Source of the DNA: Kitasatospora cineracea
GTDB lineage: Bacteria; Actinomycetota; Actinomycetes; Streptomycetales; Streptomycetaceae
Assembly (NCBI RefSeq): GCF_003751605.1
Contig: NZ_RJVJ01000001.1
Span: 4,588,001-4,652,000 of the forward strand
Direction: 5' to 3'
DNA length: 64,000 bases
Shown: piece after piece, positions 42,939 to 51,428 of the stretch
Position numbering within the stretch: position 1 is the stretch's first letter
Layout of the letters: every line of letters starts with the position of its first letter
Program-made: the position numbers and the translations under genes
Notes under the pieces: generated by a model
Seen by the model: only the letters and a program-made list of their open reading frames with translations
Databases searched by the model: none
What the model was told of the DNA's origin: nothing

Positions 42939-45900
42939 TCAGCGCAGGCCGGTCAACTCCTCCAGGTCCGCGAGGATCTCGGAGGCGGTGACGGGGTCGA
43001 GCCGGGCGAACGGGCGCAGGTGGCGGGCGGTGGGGGAGTAGGGGCCGGTGCGGGTGCCCAGCCAGACCTCGCGGAGGGTCTGGTCGGGGAGTTCGGCGGT
43101 TGGGCCGAGCGGGAGGCCGGGGTCGAGGGAGACGGTCAGGCGGTGGCCGTCCGGCAAAAGTTTGCGCAGCGAGAAGCGGGTGCCGTCGCCGTCGGTCTCG
43201 CCGTGCGACCAGTCCGGGCCGCGCCGGGCCAGCGCCTGCGCCGCCTCGGCCGGGACGGTGCGGCCCTCGAACCGGGGCAGCCGGTGCCCGGCGGCCTCGT
43301 CGGCGGTCAACGACCGCACCGGGCGGCCGAGTTGCGGGAACGGCTGGATGACGAGGTAGTCGGTGAAGAGTTCCGCCCAGGCCGACAGGTCGGCGCCGAG
43401 TCGGACGGGGTGGGCGAGTCGGACGGCGGCGTCCGCGGGCAGGCCGAAGGGCTTGTCGTCGAGGTCGGCGAAGGTGCGGTCCTCGGCGATCCGGAAGGCC
43501 CCGGCGGCCTGCGCGGCGCCGCTGCCGGTGGTCCACAGCAGCCGCCGGCCGAGGTGGGCGAGCAGCGGGTGGGCCAGGAACAGCGTCCGGAACTCGTCCG
43601 CCGTCCAGGCCCGTTCGGTGACCATGGCGGTCTCCAGCCGGGCGGTCTGCTCGGCGCCGACCACCCGCAGCTCCTTCTTCAGCGCGGCGTACCGCTTGCG
43701 GGCGGCGGGCGCCAGCTCCGGGTCGTCCTTGGCGGCGGGCGCGGGCGGCGCGGCCCGGCGGCGGCCCGTGCCGTCCAGCACGTACGGGAGCAGCCGGTCG
43801 TCCAGGGCGACGGTGAACGTCCGCGTCCCGTAGTCGAGGACGGCCGTGCCGTCGGCCGCCAGGCCGAGGTCCGGCACCAGCCGGTCGGCGAGCCGGTCGG
43901 GCGTCAGGCCCAGCTCCAGGGCGACCTCGGCGATCTTCTCCCGGGCCCGGGCCCGGACGCCCTGGTAGCGCACCCGCTGGGCGATGCCGTGCAGCTGGGC
44001 CAGCGCGGTGTCGGTGCCGATCGCCGCCAGCACGTCCAGGCCCTCGGCGGCCCGCCGCCCGGCCTGCTGCCCCGGCCACCGGCGCACCACCGGCGCCAGC
44101 CGGCGGGCGGTCCCGTCGTCGCCGAACTCGCCGAGCAGGGACAGCGCCCAGCTCTCCCGCGCGGGCATCCCGGCCAGCCGCCACTCCTCGAACACCGCCC
44201 AGCAGAACGCCGGCCACGCCCCCGGCGCGCACGCCTCGGCCACCAGCGCCAGCCCCGGGTACGGGGCGCCGGACTTCGACAGCGCCAGCATGACCAGCAC
44301 GTCCCGCACCGCCGCCGCGGGCAGCACCGCCCCCGAGCGCAGCGGCAGCGGCGGCAGCAGCACCGGGTCCAGCCACGGCGGCGGCTCCGGCAGCCGCGCG
44401 GGCAGCGCCCCCACCAGCGGATCCACCGCCAGCACGGCACCCACCGCCTCCGCCGCCGCGGCCCCGTACCGCCCGGCGACGGCCGCCCGCAGCGCGGCCG
44501 CCCCGCTGCCGTGGCCCTCCGCCCCGCTGCCGTCCGCAGTCCTGCTGCCGTGGCCCTCCGCCCCGCTGCCGTCCGCAGCCCCGCTGCCGCCGTCAGGCCC
44601 GGACGCGATCAGGCGCAGGGCCTGCCCGGCGGCCGTCCGGCGCGGGCCGGGCTCGCCCAAGGCGTCCGGGACGAGCAGCAGCGCACCCGCGGTTCCATGC
44701 CGGGCGAACCACGAACGGGCCGTGCTGCGAACGGACTTGCGGGTGGTCAGGCCCTCCGCCATCAGCCGGGCCGCCGCCACGTCCAGCACCGGCAGCAGCA
44801 GCGGCGCCAACTGCGCGGGACGCATCAGGGCGGTGCGCACGGCCACCGGGACGGCCGCCCGGCCATACTTGGCGAGCACCGGGCGCAACGTCTCCAGCCC
44901 GTAGTACAGCTCCTCGGGCCGCCAGTCGGCCAGCAGCGGGGACATCACCTCCACCGGGGCCTGCCACAGCACCTGGCAGGCGGCCCACAGGCTCCGGGCG
45001 GCGGCGAACTCGGCCGCGCCGACCGCCGCCCAGTCGGTGTCCTCGGGGTGGCTGTGCCAGGCGTCGGAGCGCCGCGCGGGCTCCGTCCACAGCTCCCGTT
45101 CACCGTCCTGCCAGCGCAGTTCGGGCTCCTCGTCGGCGGTCAGGACGGTCGAGCCGGTCAGGTCAGTTGAGCCGATCGAGCCGATCGAGCCGGTCGGGCC
45201 GGTCAGGCCGGTCAGGCCGGTGGGGTCGTCCTGCCCGGTCGGGTCGGCCGGCACCCGCGGCTTCCCGGCCGGTCGCGGTCGCGGTCGCGGCCGCTGCCAC
45301 GGCGGGGAGGCCAGCACGGCGGGCCACTCCGCCACGTCGGCGACCGGCCCGGCCGGGTCCGCGGCGGGCAGCGCGCGCAGGAACGCGGCCGTCGCCGGGT
45401 CGAGCCGCTCCAGCAGCGCGGGCAGCCGCCCGGACGCGGCGGCTCCGCGCAGCGAGCGCTCCAGCAGGTGCCGGGCCGTCACCCCGCCGTCCTGCACGGC
45501 CGCCGCCAGCAGGCGCAGCGCCCGCACCGGGTAGCGTTCCACGGCCCGCAGCAGGACGGGCTGCACGGCCCGGTCGTCGATCCGCGCCAGCAGCGCGCCG
45601 AACGCCTCGTCGGAGGGGAACTCCAGCAGCAGTTCGGCCAATTGACCGGCCTCCCGGCCGCTGTCCAGGTGACGCAGCGCCAGGGCGGGCATCGCCGCCG
45701 CGGCGGTGCCGAGGCCGTCCGCGACGGTGGCCGCCGGGCGCGCCCACCACTGGTACCGGGTCAGCCGGGGGAGCAGCCGGTCGACCTGCTCCGGGCGGCC
45801 GAGCGCGCCCACCAGCAGCGACCACACCGGCCGGCTCGGGCGCTCCGGCAGCTCGTCGATCCACTCGTCCACCCAGTCGGTCCGCTCCGGGAACAGGAAC

Positions 45901-46568
45901 GCGGCCCCCACCCGCCGCTGCGGCCCCCCGGCCCGGGCCGCCCCGACCTCCGCCAGGGCCGCCCGGTACGCGTCCTCGTCGGCGACGGACAGCAGGTGGC
46001 GGGCCCAGCGCAGCACCTTGGACTGCGCCTCGCCGTAGCTGTACACCTGGTTCGGGTCGGCGGGCCGCAGGCACGGCCGGAGATAGCCGGGGCGGGAGCG
46101 CCAGTACTCGACCTCCATGGTCTCGGCGGCGGCCCGGGCGGCGAACGCGGGCCCGTGCCGGACCGTCCAGGCGTCCATCAGCGCGGCCCCGCCCGCGTCG
46201 TCGTCCGCGTACAGCGCGGGCAGCATCGCACTGACGCCCGCCGCGCCCAGCGGATCGGCCGCCCCGCCCAGGTACGCCCGGACCGCTCGGACCAGCGCCG
46301 GGTCCGACTCGTCGGCCGCGCAGACCTGTTCGATCCACTCCCGGTGCTCGGCGATCAGCGCGTCCTCGAAGGCCACCGCGTCCGGCCCCGGCCACTCGGC
46401 CGGCGATACCGCCCCGCCCCCGCGCCGCGGCACCACCGCCGCCCGCCAGGCCGCCGGCCACGCGAAGGCGTCCTCCCCGGCCGCGCCGCCCCCGCGGACC
46501 TGCTCCCCCTGCTCCCCCCGCTGCACCGCACCCTCCGCACCGCCGTCCGACCGCTCGTTGGGCCTCAC
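42939..46568 (-). CDS. DUF4132 protein without WGR domain (YehI-like paralogue A)
   Basis: A very large, mostly helical protein (about 1,209 residues). The middle has HEAT-like pairs (LLGEFGDDGTARRLAPVVRR; GLDVLAAIGTDTALAQLHGI). The C-terminal DUF4132 region starts near TERAWTADEFRTLFLAHPLL and includes FRIAEDRTFADLDDKPFGLP, VRLAHPVRLGADLSAWAELF and IQPFPQLGRPV. The N-terminal WGR domain found in paralogue B is missing; the GTG at 46568 is the first in-frame start but has a weak RBS. Two in-frame repeats occur: GSGAEGHGS units (44500-44587) and PTGLTGLTGPTGSIGSIGS (45150-45240). E. coli YehI is about the same length. Function unknown. Confidence 0.85.
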   Translation of the reverse strand: MRPNERSDGGAEGAVQRGEQGEQVRGGGAAGEDAFAWPAAWRAAVVPRRGGGAVSPAEWPGPDAVAFEDALIAEHREWIEQVCAADESDPALVRAVRAYLGGAADPLGAAGVSAMLPALYADDDAGGAALMDAWTVRHGPAFAARAAAETMEVEYWRSRPGYLRPCLRPADPNQVYSYGEAQSKVLRWARHLLSVADEDAYRAALAEVGAARAGGPQRRVGAAFLFPERTDWVDEWIDELPERPSRPVWSLLVGALGRPEQVDRLLPRLTRYQWWARPAATVADGLGTAAAAMPALALRHLDSGREAGQLAELLLEFPSDEAFGALLARIDDRAVQPVLLRAVERYPVRALRLLAAAVQDGGVTARHLLERSLRGAAASGRLPALLERLDPATAAFLRALPAADPAGPVADVAEWPAVLASPPWQRPRPRPRPAGKPRVPADPTGQDDPTGLTGLTGPTGSIGSIGSTDLTGSTVLTADEEPELRWQDGERELWTEPARRSDAWHSHPEDTDWAAVGAAEFAAARSLWAACQVLWQAPVEVMSPLLADWRPEELYYGLETLRPVLAKYGRAAVPVAVRTALMRPAQLAPLLLPVLDVAAARLMAEGLTTRKSVRSTARSWFARHGTAGALLLVPDALGEPGPRRTAAGQALRLIASGPDGGSGAADGSGAEGHGSRTADGSGAEGHGSGAAALRAAVAGRYGAAAAEAVGAVLAVDPLVGALPARLPEPPPWLDPVLLPPLPLRSGAVLPAAAVRDVLVMLALSKSGAPYPGLALVAEACAPGAWPAFCWAVFEEWRLAGMPARESWALSLLGEFGDDGTARRLAPVVRRWPGQQAGRRAAEGLDVLAAIGTDTALAQLHGIAQRVRYQGVRARAREKIAEVALELGLTPDRLADRLVPDLGLAADGTAVLDYGTRTFTVALDDRLLPYVLDGTGRRRAAPPAPAAKDDPELAPAARKRYAALKKELRVVGAEQTARLETAMVTERAWTADEFRTLFLAHPLLAHLGRRLLWTTGSGAAQAAGAFRIAEDRTFADLDDKPFGLPADAAVRLAHPVRLGADLSAWAELFTDYLVIQPFPQLGRPVRSLTADEAAGHRLPRFEGRTVPAEAAQALARRGPDWSHGETDGDGTRFSLRKLLPDGHRLTVSLDPGLPLGPTAELPDQTLREVWLGTRTGPYSPTARHLRPFARLDPVTASEILADLEELTGLR

Positions 46569-46604
46569 CCTAGCCAGCCGCCCCGACAGCGCCGCCCCCG
46601 ACAG

Positions 46605-46639
46605 CGCCGCCCCGGGCCGGGGAAGGGCCCGGGGCGGCG
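46605..46639 (-). terminator. Terminator between the two DUF4132 genes
   Basis: CGCCGCCCCGGGCC (46605-46618) and GGCCCGGGGCGGCG (46626-46639) form a perfect 14-bp stem with a 7-nt loop, 10 bp past the stop of paralogue B. The two paralogues are therefore probably separate transcripts. Confidence 0.8.
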
Positions 46640-46649
46640 GCCGGGCCGG

Positions 46650-49600
46650 TCAGTCGGCGGTCAACTCCTCCAGGTCAGAAAGGAGTTCGGATGCGGTGAC
46701 CCGGTCCAGGTCGGCCAGGCGCTGGTCGTAGGTGCGGCGGCTCGGCCAGTAGTCGCCGGGGCTGGTGTCCAGCCAGACCGTGTCGAAGCTCTGGTCGCCC
46801 AGCTCGTTGACGATGCCGACCGCGATGCCCGGGTTGAGTTCGAGCACCAGGCAGCGGCCCTCCGGCAGCGGCTTGTAGAACCAGCGTTCCACGCCCGCGT
46901 CCTGCGGGGTGCCGCGCTGCCAGCCGCGCTTGGTCAGCCCGAGCAGCCGGCCGACCGGGACACGGCGGCGCTCGAACCGGTGCAGCCGGTGCCCGGCGCC
47001 CTCCTCCTCGGTCAACTCCATGACCGGGCGTCCCAGTTGGCGGAACGGCTGGAGCAGCTCGTAGTCCGCGAACACCTCCGCCCAGGCCGCCGTGTCCGCT
47101 CCGAGGTGCAGCGGGTGGGCGAGTCGGACGGTGGCGTCCTCGGGCAGGGTGTACTGCTCGTCGTGCAGGTCGGCGAGGGTGCGGTCCTCGGCGACCCGGA
47201 ACGCGGTGCCGTCGGCCGTCCAGACCAGCCGGCGCACCAGGTGCCACAGCAGCGGGTGGCCGAGCAGCAGGGTGCGGAACTCGCTTGCGCTCCAGGTCCG
47301 TTCGGTGACCATCGCGGCCTCCAGTCGGACGATCTGGTCGGCGGCCAGCGTCCGGACGTCCTTCTTCAGGGCGGCGAAGCGCTTGCGCTCGGCGGGCGCG
47401 AGCTCCGGATCGTCCTTCGCGCCCGGGGCGGGCAGGTCCTTGCGCCGCTTGCCGTCGGCGTCCAGCATGTATGGGCGCAGCTGCTCGTCGAAGCCGACGG
47501 TGAACGTCCGGGTGCCGTAGTCGATGACGGTGGTGCCGTCCTCGTCCAGGCCGAGGTCCGGCACCAGGCGGTCGCCGAGCTGTTCGGCGGTCAGGCCGAG
47601 CGCCTCGGCGATCTCGGCGACCTTCTCCTGGGCGCGGGCCTTCAGGGCCTTGAACTTCACCCGCTGCGCGATGCCGTGCAGTTGCATCAGGGCGACGTCG
47701 GTGCCGATCGCGGCCAGCACGTCCAGTCCCTCCACCGCGCGCTGGTGGGCGCCCTGGCCGGGCCACTCGCGCAGCAGCGGGGCCAGCCGGCGGGCGGTGT
47801 CGTCGTCACCGAACCCGCCGAGCGCGTGCAGCGCCCAGCCGTCCTTGGACGGCATCCCGGCCTGCCACCACTCCTCGAACACCGCCCAGCCGAACGCCGC
47901 CGCCGTGTCGGCCCGCAGCACCTCCGCGGCCGCCGCCAGCCCCGGGTACGGCTCGCGCGGCCGGCCCAGCTGCAGCGCCGTCACCAGGTGCCGTACCGCC
48001 GACACCGGCAACGCCCCGCCACCGTCGGCCAGTTGGAGCTGCGGCAGCACCTCGGGCCGCAGCCAGTCCGGGAACTCGGGCAGCTTCGCGGGCAGCGCGT
48101 TCTCCAGCGGGTCGGAGCCCAGCGCGTCCCCGACCACCGCCGCGGCCTCGGCGCCGTACCGCTCCGCCACCGCCGCCAGCAGGACCTCCGCGCCCTCCTG
48201 CGCGGCGACCAGCCGCAGCGCGTGCTCCGCCGCCGCCCGGGCCCGCCCGGCCTTGCCGACCGCCGCCGGAACCAGCAGCAGCGCCCCCGCCACCCCGTGC
48301 CGGGCGAACCACGAACGGGCCACCGGCTGAACGGACTTGAGCCGCACCAGGACGTCCGCCATCACGCCCGCGGCGGCCGCGTCCAGCACCGGCAGCAGCA
48401 CGGGCGAGGTCTGCGCGGGCTGGGACCGCGCCGCCTCGTGCAGCATCGGCAGCACGGCCGTGCCGTACTTGGCCAGCAGCGGCTGCCCGGACAGGCCGAT
48501 GTCCAGCAGCGCGCGCCGGTCCCAGGACGCCAGCAGCGGGGTCATCACCTCCACCGGGCCCCGCATCAGGACCCGGTAGAGGGACCAGACCGAGCCCTGC
48601 ATCCGGGCCCGCTCCGCCTCCGCCGCCCAGTCGGCGCCGAGCGGAAGCTGCCGACGCACCTCGGCGGAGCCCGCGAACTCCGCCAACTCGCCCTCTGCCC
48701 AAAGCAGTTGCGACGACTCGTCGACGCTGAGACCGGTCAGCACCCGGACCTTGCGGACGGTGCGCGGCCGGCTCCACGGCGGGGCGACCAGCAGCTCGGG
48801 CAGCAGCTCGGGCCCGGCCTCCGGCAGCGGCTCCCGCGCGCCCTCCAGCGTCCGGACGAAGTCGGCGCTCTCCCCGTCCAGCCGGGACAGCAGCTCCGGC
48901 AGTCGCGAACGCAGCGCCCCCACGTGCCCGTTGAGCATCCGCCGGGCCGTGCTCCCGGCGCCGCCACCGCGCCGGGCCGCCGCCGCCAGCACCCGCACCG
49001 CCCGCACCGGCTGCCGCCGCGCCGCCTCCAGCAGCGCCACCCGGACGTGCTTGTCGGCGATCCGGTCGACCATCTCCGCCATCACCCGGTCGGTCGGGAA
49101 CGCGCCCAGGCACTCCGCGTACCACTGCGAGTCGTACCCGGGACCGTCCGGCGCCGCCCCGACCCGCACCAGCTCCGCCGCGGCCGGTCCCGCCCCGTCG
49201 GCGAGGGTCGACACCAGCGCCTGCCGCCAACTGCCCGACAGCAGCCCGCCCGCACCCCCGAACCGCTCCACCTGCTCCGCACTGCCCAGCGCGTACGCCA
49301 GCAGGGTCCGCACCAGCGGATCGTCCGACCCCTCCGCCAGGCAGCCGTCCACCACCCCGGCCCGCTCCGGCGCCAGGTACGCGGCCACCGCCCGCCGCAG
49401 CACCGGGTCGAACGCCCCGCCCGGCACCGCACCCAGCGCCCCGTCCAACTCCGCCAGCGCCTCCCGGTACGCGCCCTCCCCGACCCCGGCCAGCACCTCG
49501 CGGGCCGCCGCCAGGACGCCGAACTGGAACGACAGGTGGTACGTCGCCATGGGCGGAGCACCGGCGAACGCCACCCGGCCGGTTCGCCACCTCTCGCGCA

Positions 49601-50294
49601 CCGGGTGGACGTCCAGGTCGAACAGCCGCAGCGACGCCCGCAGCGCGAACCCCAGACCGAACCGCACCACCCAGGAGTCGACCAGCCGCCGCGCCCAGTC
49701 GTCGTCGCCGCGCGAGCGCAGCAACCGGGCCACCCCCACCGCCCCGAGCGGATCCGGCACCCCCGCCAGGTGCGTCCGGACCGCCCGCACCGCCTCCGGG
49801 TCCGACTCCTCCGACACCAGCGCCAGCTCCAACGGCTCCCGCTCCTCCGCGAGTTGCCGCTCCTCCGCCGCCGCGGCCCCCGCCGCGTCCCACACCGGCC
49901 GCCAGGCCGCCACCGGCACCGTGCCACCCCGCCGCGGCACCACCCACGGCCGCCACGCCCCGGGCAGCACGAACACGTCCTCGTCCGGCAGCCCGACCAC
50001 CTCGACGGGCACCTCGGCGGTCTCGACCACCTCGACGGGCGCCTCGGCCGACTCGACGACCTCGACGGCCCCCGAGGGAACCTCCTCGCCGCCCACCGCC
50101 CGGTAGCCCTTGCGCTCCTTCTCCGCGACCAGCTTCGCCAGGTGCCCGGCCGCCGCCCCCGCGTCGGCCAACTCCTTCACCTGCAGCCGCCCGTCACCGC
50201 CGATCCGCCCGTAGCGCACCCGCACCGAGACCCCGTCGGCCTCCGCCTCCCAGAACTTCGACGAACCGCCGCCGACCAGCTCCCAGCGCCGCAC
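46650..50294 (-). CDS. WGR-DUF4132 protein (YehI/MolR-like paralogue B)
   Basis: A 1,214-residue protein. Residues 1-65 are a WGR domain (MRRWELVGGGSSKFWEAEAD, VRVRYGRIGGDGRLQVKEL), a nucleic-acid-binding module also found in PARPs. A repeat linker follows (VEVVESAEAPVEVVETAEVP), then a ~900-residue helical body with HEAT-like units (LGGFGDDDTARRLAPLLREW). The C-terminal DUF4132 domain (TERTWSASEFRTLLLGHPLL; FRVAEDRTLADLHDEQYTLP; VLELNPGIAVGIVNELGDQS) is strongly similar to paralogue A. The same domain pair occurs in E. coli YehI/MolR, encoded beside the MoxR/VWA/SWIM genes, which supports a common system. Confidence 0.9.
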   Translation of the reverse strand: MRRWELVGGGSSKFWEAEADGVSVRVRYGRIGGDGRLQVKELADAGAAAGHLAKLVAEKERKGYRAVGGEEVPSGAVEVVESAEAPVEVVETAEVPVEVVGLPDEDVFVLPGAWRPWVVPRRGGTVPVAAWRPVWDAAGAAAAEERQLAEEREPLELALVSEESDPEAVRAVRTHLAGVPDPLGAVGVARLLRSRGDDDWARRLVDSWVVRFGLGFALRASLRLFDLDVHPVRERWRTGRVAFAGAPPMATYHLSFQFGVLAAAREVLAGVGEGAYREALAELDGALGAVPGGAFDPVLRRAVAAYLAPERAGVVDGCLAEGSDDPLVRTLLAYALGSAEQVERFGGAGGLLSGSWRQALVSTLADGAGPAAAELVRVGAAPDGPGYDSQWYAECLGAFPTDRVMAEMVDRIADKHVRVALLEAARRQPVRAVRVLAAAARRGGGAGSTARRMLNGHVGALRSRLPELLSRLDGESADFVRTLEGAREPLPEAGPELLPELLVAPPWSRPRTVRKVRVLTGLSVDESSQLLWAEGELAEFAGSAEVRRQLPLGADWAAEAERARMQGSVWSLYRVLMRGPVEVMTPLLASWDRRALLDIGLSGQPLLAKYGTAVLPMLHEAARSQPAQTSPVLLPVLDAAAAGVMADVLVRLKSVQPVARSWFARHGVAGALLLVPAAVGKAGRARAAAEHALRLVAAQEGAEVLLAAVAERYGAEAAAVVGDALGSDPLENALPAKLPEFPDWLRPEVLPQLQLADGGGALPVSAVRHLVTALQLGRPREPYPGLAAAAEVLRADTAAAFGWAVFEEWWQAGMPSKDGWALHALGGFGDDDTARRLAPLLREWPGQGAHQRAVEGLDVLAAIGTDVALMQLHGIAQRVKFKALKARAQEKVAEIAEALGLTAEQLGDRLVPDLGLDEDGTTVIDYGTRTFTVGFDEQLRPYMLDADGKRRKDLPAPGAKDDPELAPAERKRFAALKKDVRTLAADQIVRLEAAMVTERTWSASEFRTLLLGHPLLWHLVRRLVWTADGTAFRVAEDRTLADLHDEQYTLPEDATVRLAHPLHLGADTAAWAEVFADYELLQPFRQLGRPVMELTEEEGAGHRLHRFERRRVPVGRLLGLTKRGWQRGTPQDAGVERWFYKPLPEGRCLVLELNPGIAVGIVNELGDQSFDTVWLDTSPGDYWPSRRTYDQRLADLDRVTASELLSDLEELTAD

Positions 50295-50406
50295 CGTTCC
50301 TCCCCCGCACCCCGACCGGCAGCGAACGCCGCCAGACCGGCCCCGATCGGCCGATCACCTCCGGGCACCCTAACGAGCAGCCAGGACAGCGGAACGGCCC
50401 GGGCGG

Positions 50407-51087
50407 TCAGAACCCCCGGTCCCCGCCGCCGGGCTGGGCGGCCAGGGTCTGGGTGGCGATCACCGCGGCCTGGACGCGGCGTTCGACGCCGAGCTTGGCG
50501 AGCAGCCGGGAGATGTGGTTCTTGACGGTCTTCTCGGCGAGGTAGACCCGCTCGCCGATCTGCCGGTTGGTCAGGCCCTCGCCGATCAGCGCCAGGATCT
50601 CCCGCTCCCGGTCGGTCAGGTGCGGGAACTCCGGTGCGGGCGCCGGGGCCTCGCCGCGCAGCCGGGCCATCAGCCGGGTCGCCGCGCCCGGGTCCAGCAT
50701 CGACCGGCCGGAGGCGACGGTGCGGATCGCGGTGACCAGGTCGGTGCCGCTGATCTGCTTGAGGACGTAGCCGGCCGCGCCCGCCATGATCGAGTCGAGC
50801 AGCGCCTCCTCGTCGTCGAAGGAGGTGAGCATCAGGCAGGCGAGCTGCGGCATCCGCGAGCGCAGCTCCCGGCAGACCGTGACGCCGTCGCCGTCCGGCA
50901 GCCGCATGTCGAGCACGGCGACGTCCGGGCGCAGCGCCGGGACCCGGGCCAGTGCCTGTTCGACCGTGCCGGCCTCGCCGACGACCTGGAGGTCCGGTTC
51001 CGAGTCCAGCAGGTCGTGCACCCCGCGGCGGACCACCTCGTGGTCGTCCAGCAGGAACACCCTGATCGGCGCCGAACCCTCGGACAT
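50407..51087 (-). CDS. DevR-like NarL/LuxR response regulator, orphan
   Basis: A 226-residue regulator: REC (VFLLDDHEVVRRGVHDLLDS; phospho-Asp in VAVLDMRLPDGDGVTVCREL; MLTSFDDEE; YVLKQISGTDLVTAI) and a LuxR-type helix-turn-helix (LTDREREILALIGEGLTNRQ, VYLAEKTVKNHISRLLAKLG). The KTVKNHIS recognition helix and the helical linker are DevR/DosR-like. The ATG follows GAGGAGGAG. No kinase is adjacent; the GAF kinase at 30098 is the only suitable one in the window. It lies 112 bp upstream of the WGR-DUF4132 gene. Confidence 0.92.
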   Translation of the reverse strand: MSEGSAPIRVFLLDDHEVVRRGVHDLLDSEPDLQVVGEAGTVEQALARVPALRPDVAVLDMRLPDGDGVTVCRELRSRMPQLACLMLTSFDDEEALLDSIMAGAAGYVLKQISGTDLVTAIRTVASGRSMLDPGAATRLMARLRGEAPAPAPEFPHLTDREREILALIGEGLTNRQIGERVYLAEKTVKNHISRLLAKLGVERRVQAAVIATQTLAAQPGGGDRGF

Positions 51088-51428
51088 GGCAGTACTCCTC
51101 CTCGCGGACCCCTACCCCCGCAGTCTGCCAAACCCGGCCGGCCCGCCGACAGGGCCGGGCGGTCCCGTCCGGCGGGCCGCTGGTCCCGAAGCGCGCACGA
51201 ACGGACATAACGTCACGAACCATGGCGGGCGGGCAAACCGTCCCCCAATCCCGCCCCATGGCCCGGTCAACGCCCCGGGACCGGTGATCCGCTGGGCCAA
51301 AGGGTGGGGCTACGCTCCAGCCTGCCCCGGACGGCGGCGGACGTCACCTACATTGACGTGGGAGTTCGCCCGGCGGGCCGGAGCGTCCGGCGGCCCGGGG
51401 CGCCCCCACCCCGGACAGGAGCAGCACA
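51088..51428. other. 341-bp divergent promoter region, no gene
   Basis: Separates the DevR-like gene from the transporter gene. On the plus strand TACGCT near 51310 is a candidate -10 and TTGACG near 51353 a candidate -35. AGGAG precedes the GTG at 51429. No ydaO-like motif is present. Confidence 0.5.

Noticed and set aside
45468..50525. A 1,685-codon open frame on the plus strand across both DUF4132 genes
   Set aside because: It is rich in Arg, Gln, His and Pro, the usual antisense shadow in high-GC DNA, and lies opposite two genes with clear domains and codon bias.
50407..51087. The DevR-like regulator as part of the yeh-type operon
   Set aside because: A 112-bp gap and no overlap with the WGR-DUF4132 gene; nothing beyond orientation links them, so I keep it separate.
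51088..51428. ydaO riboswitch before the APC transporter
   Set aside because: No GGGTGAATC-type core or 3' signature block is present.
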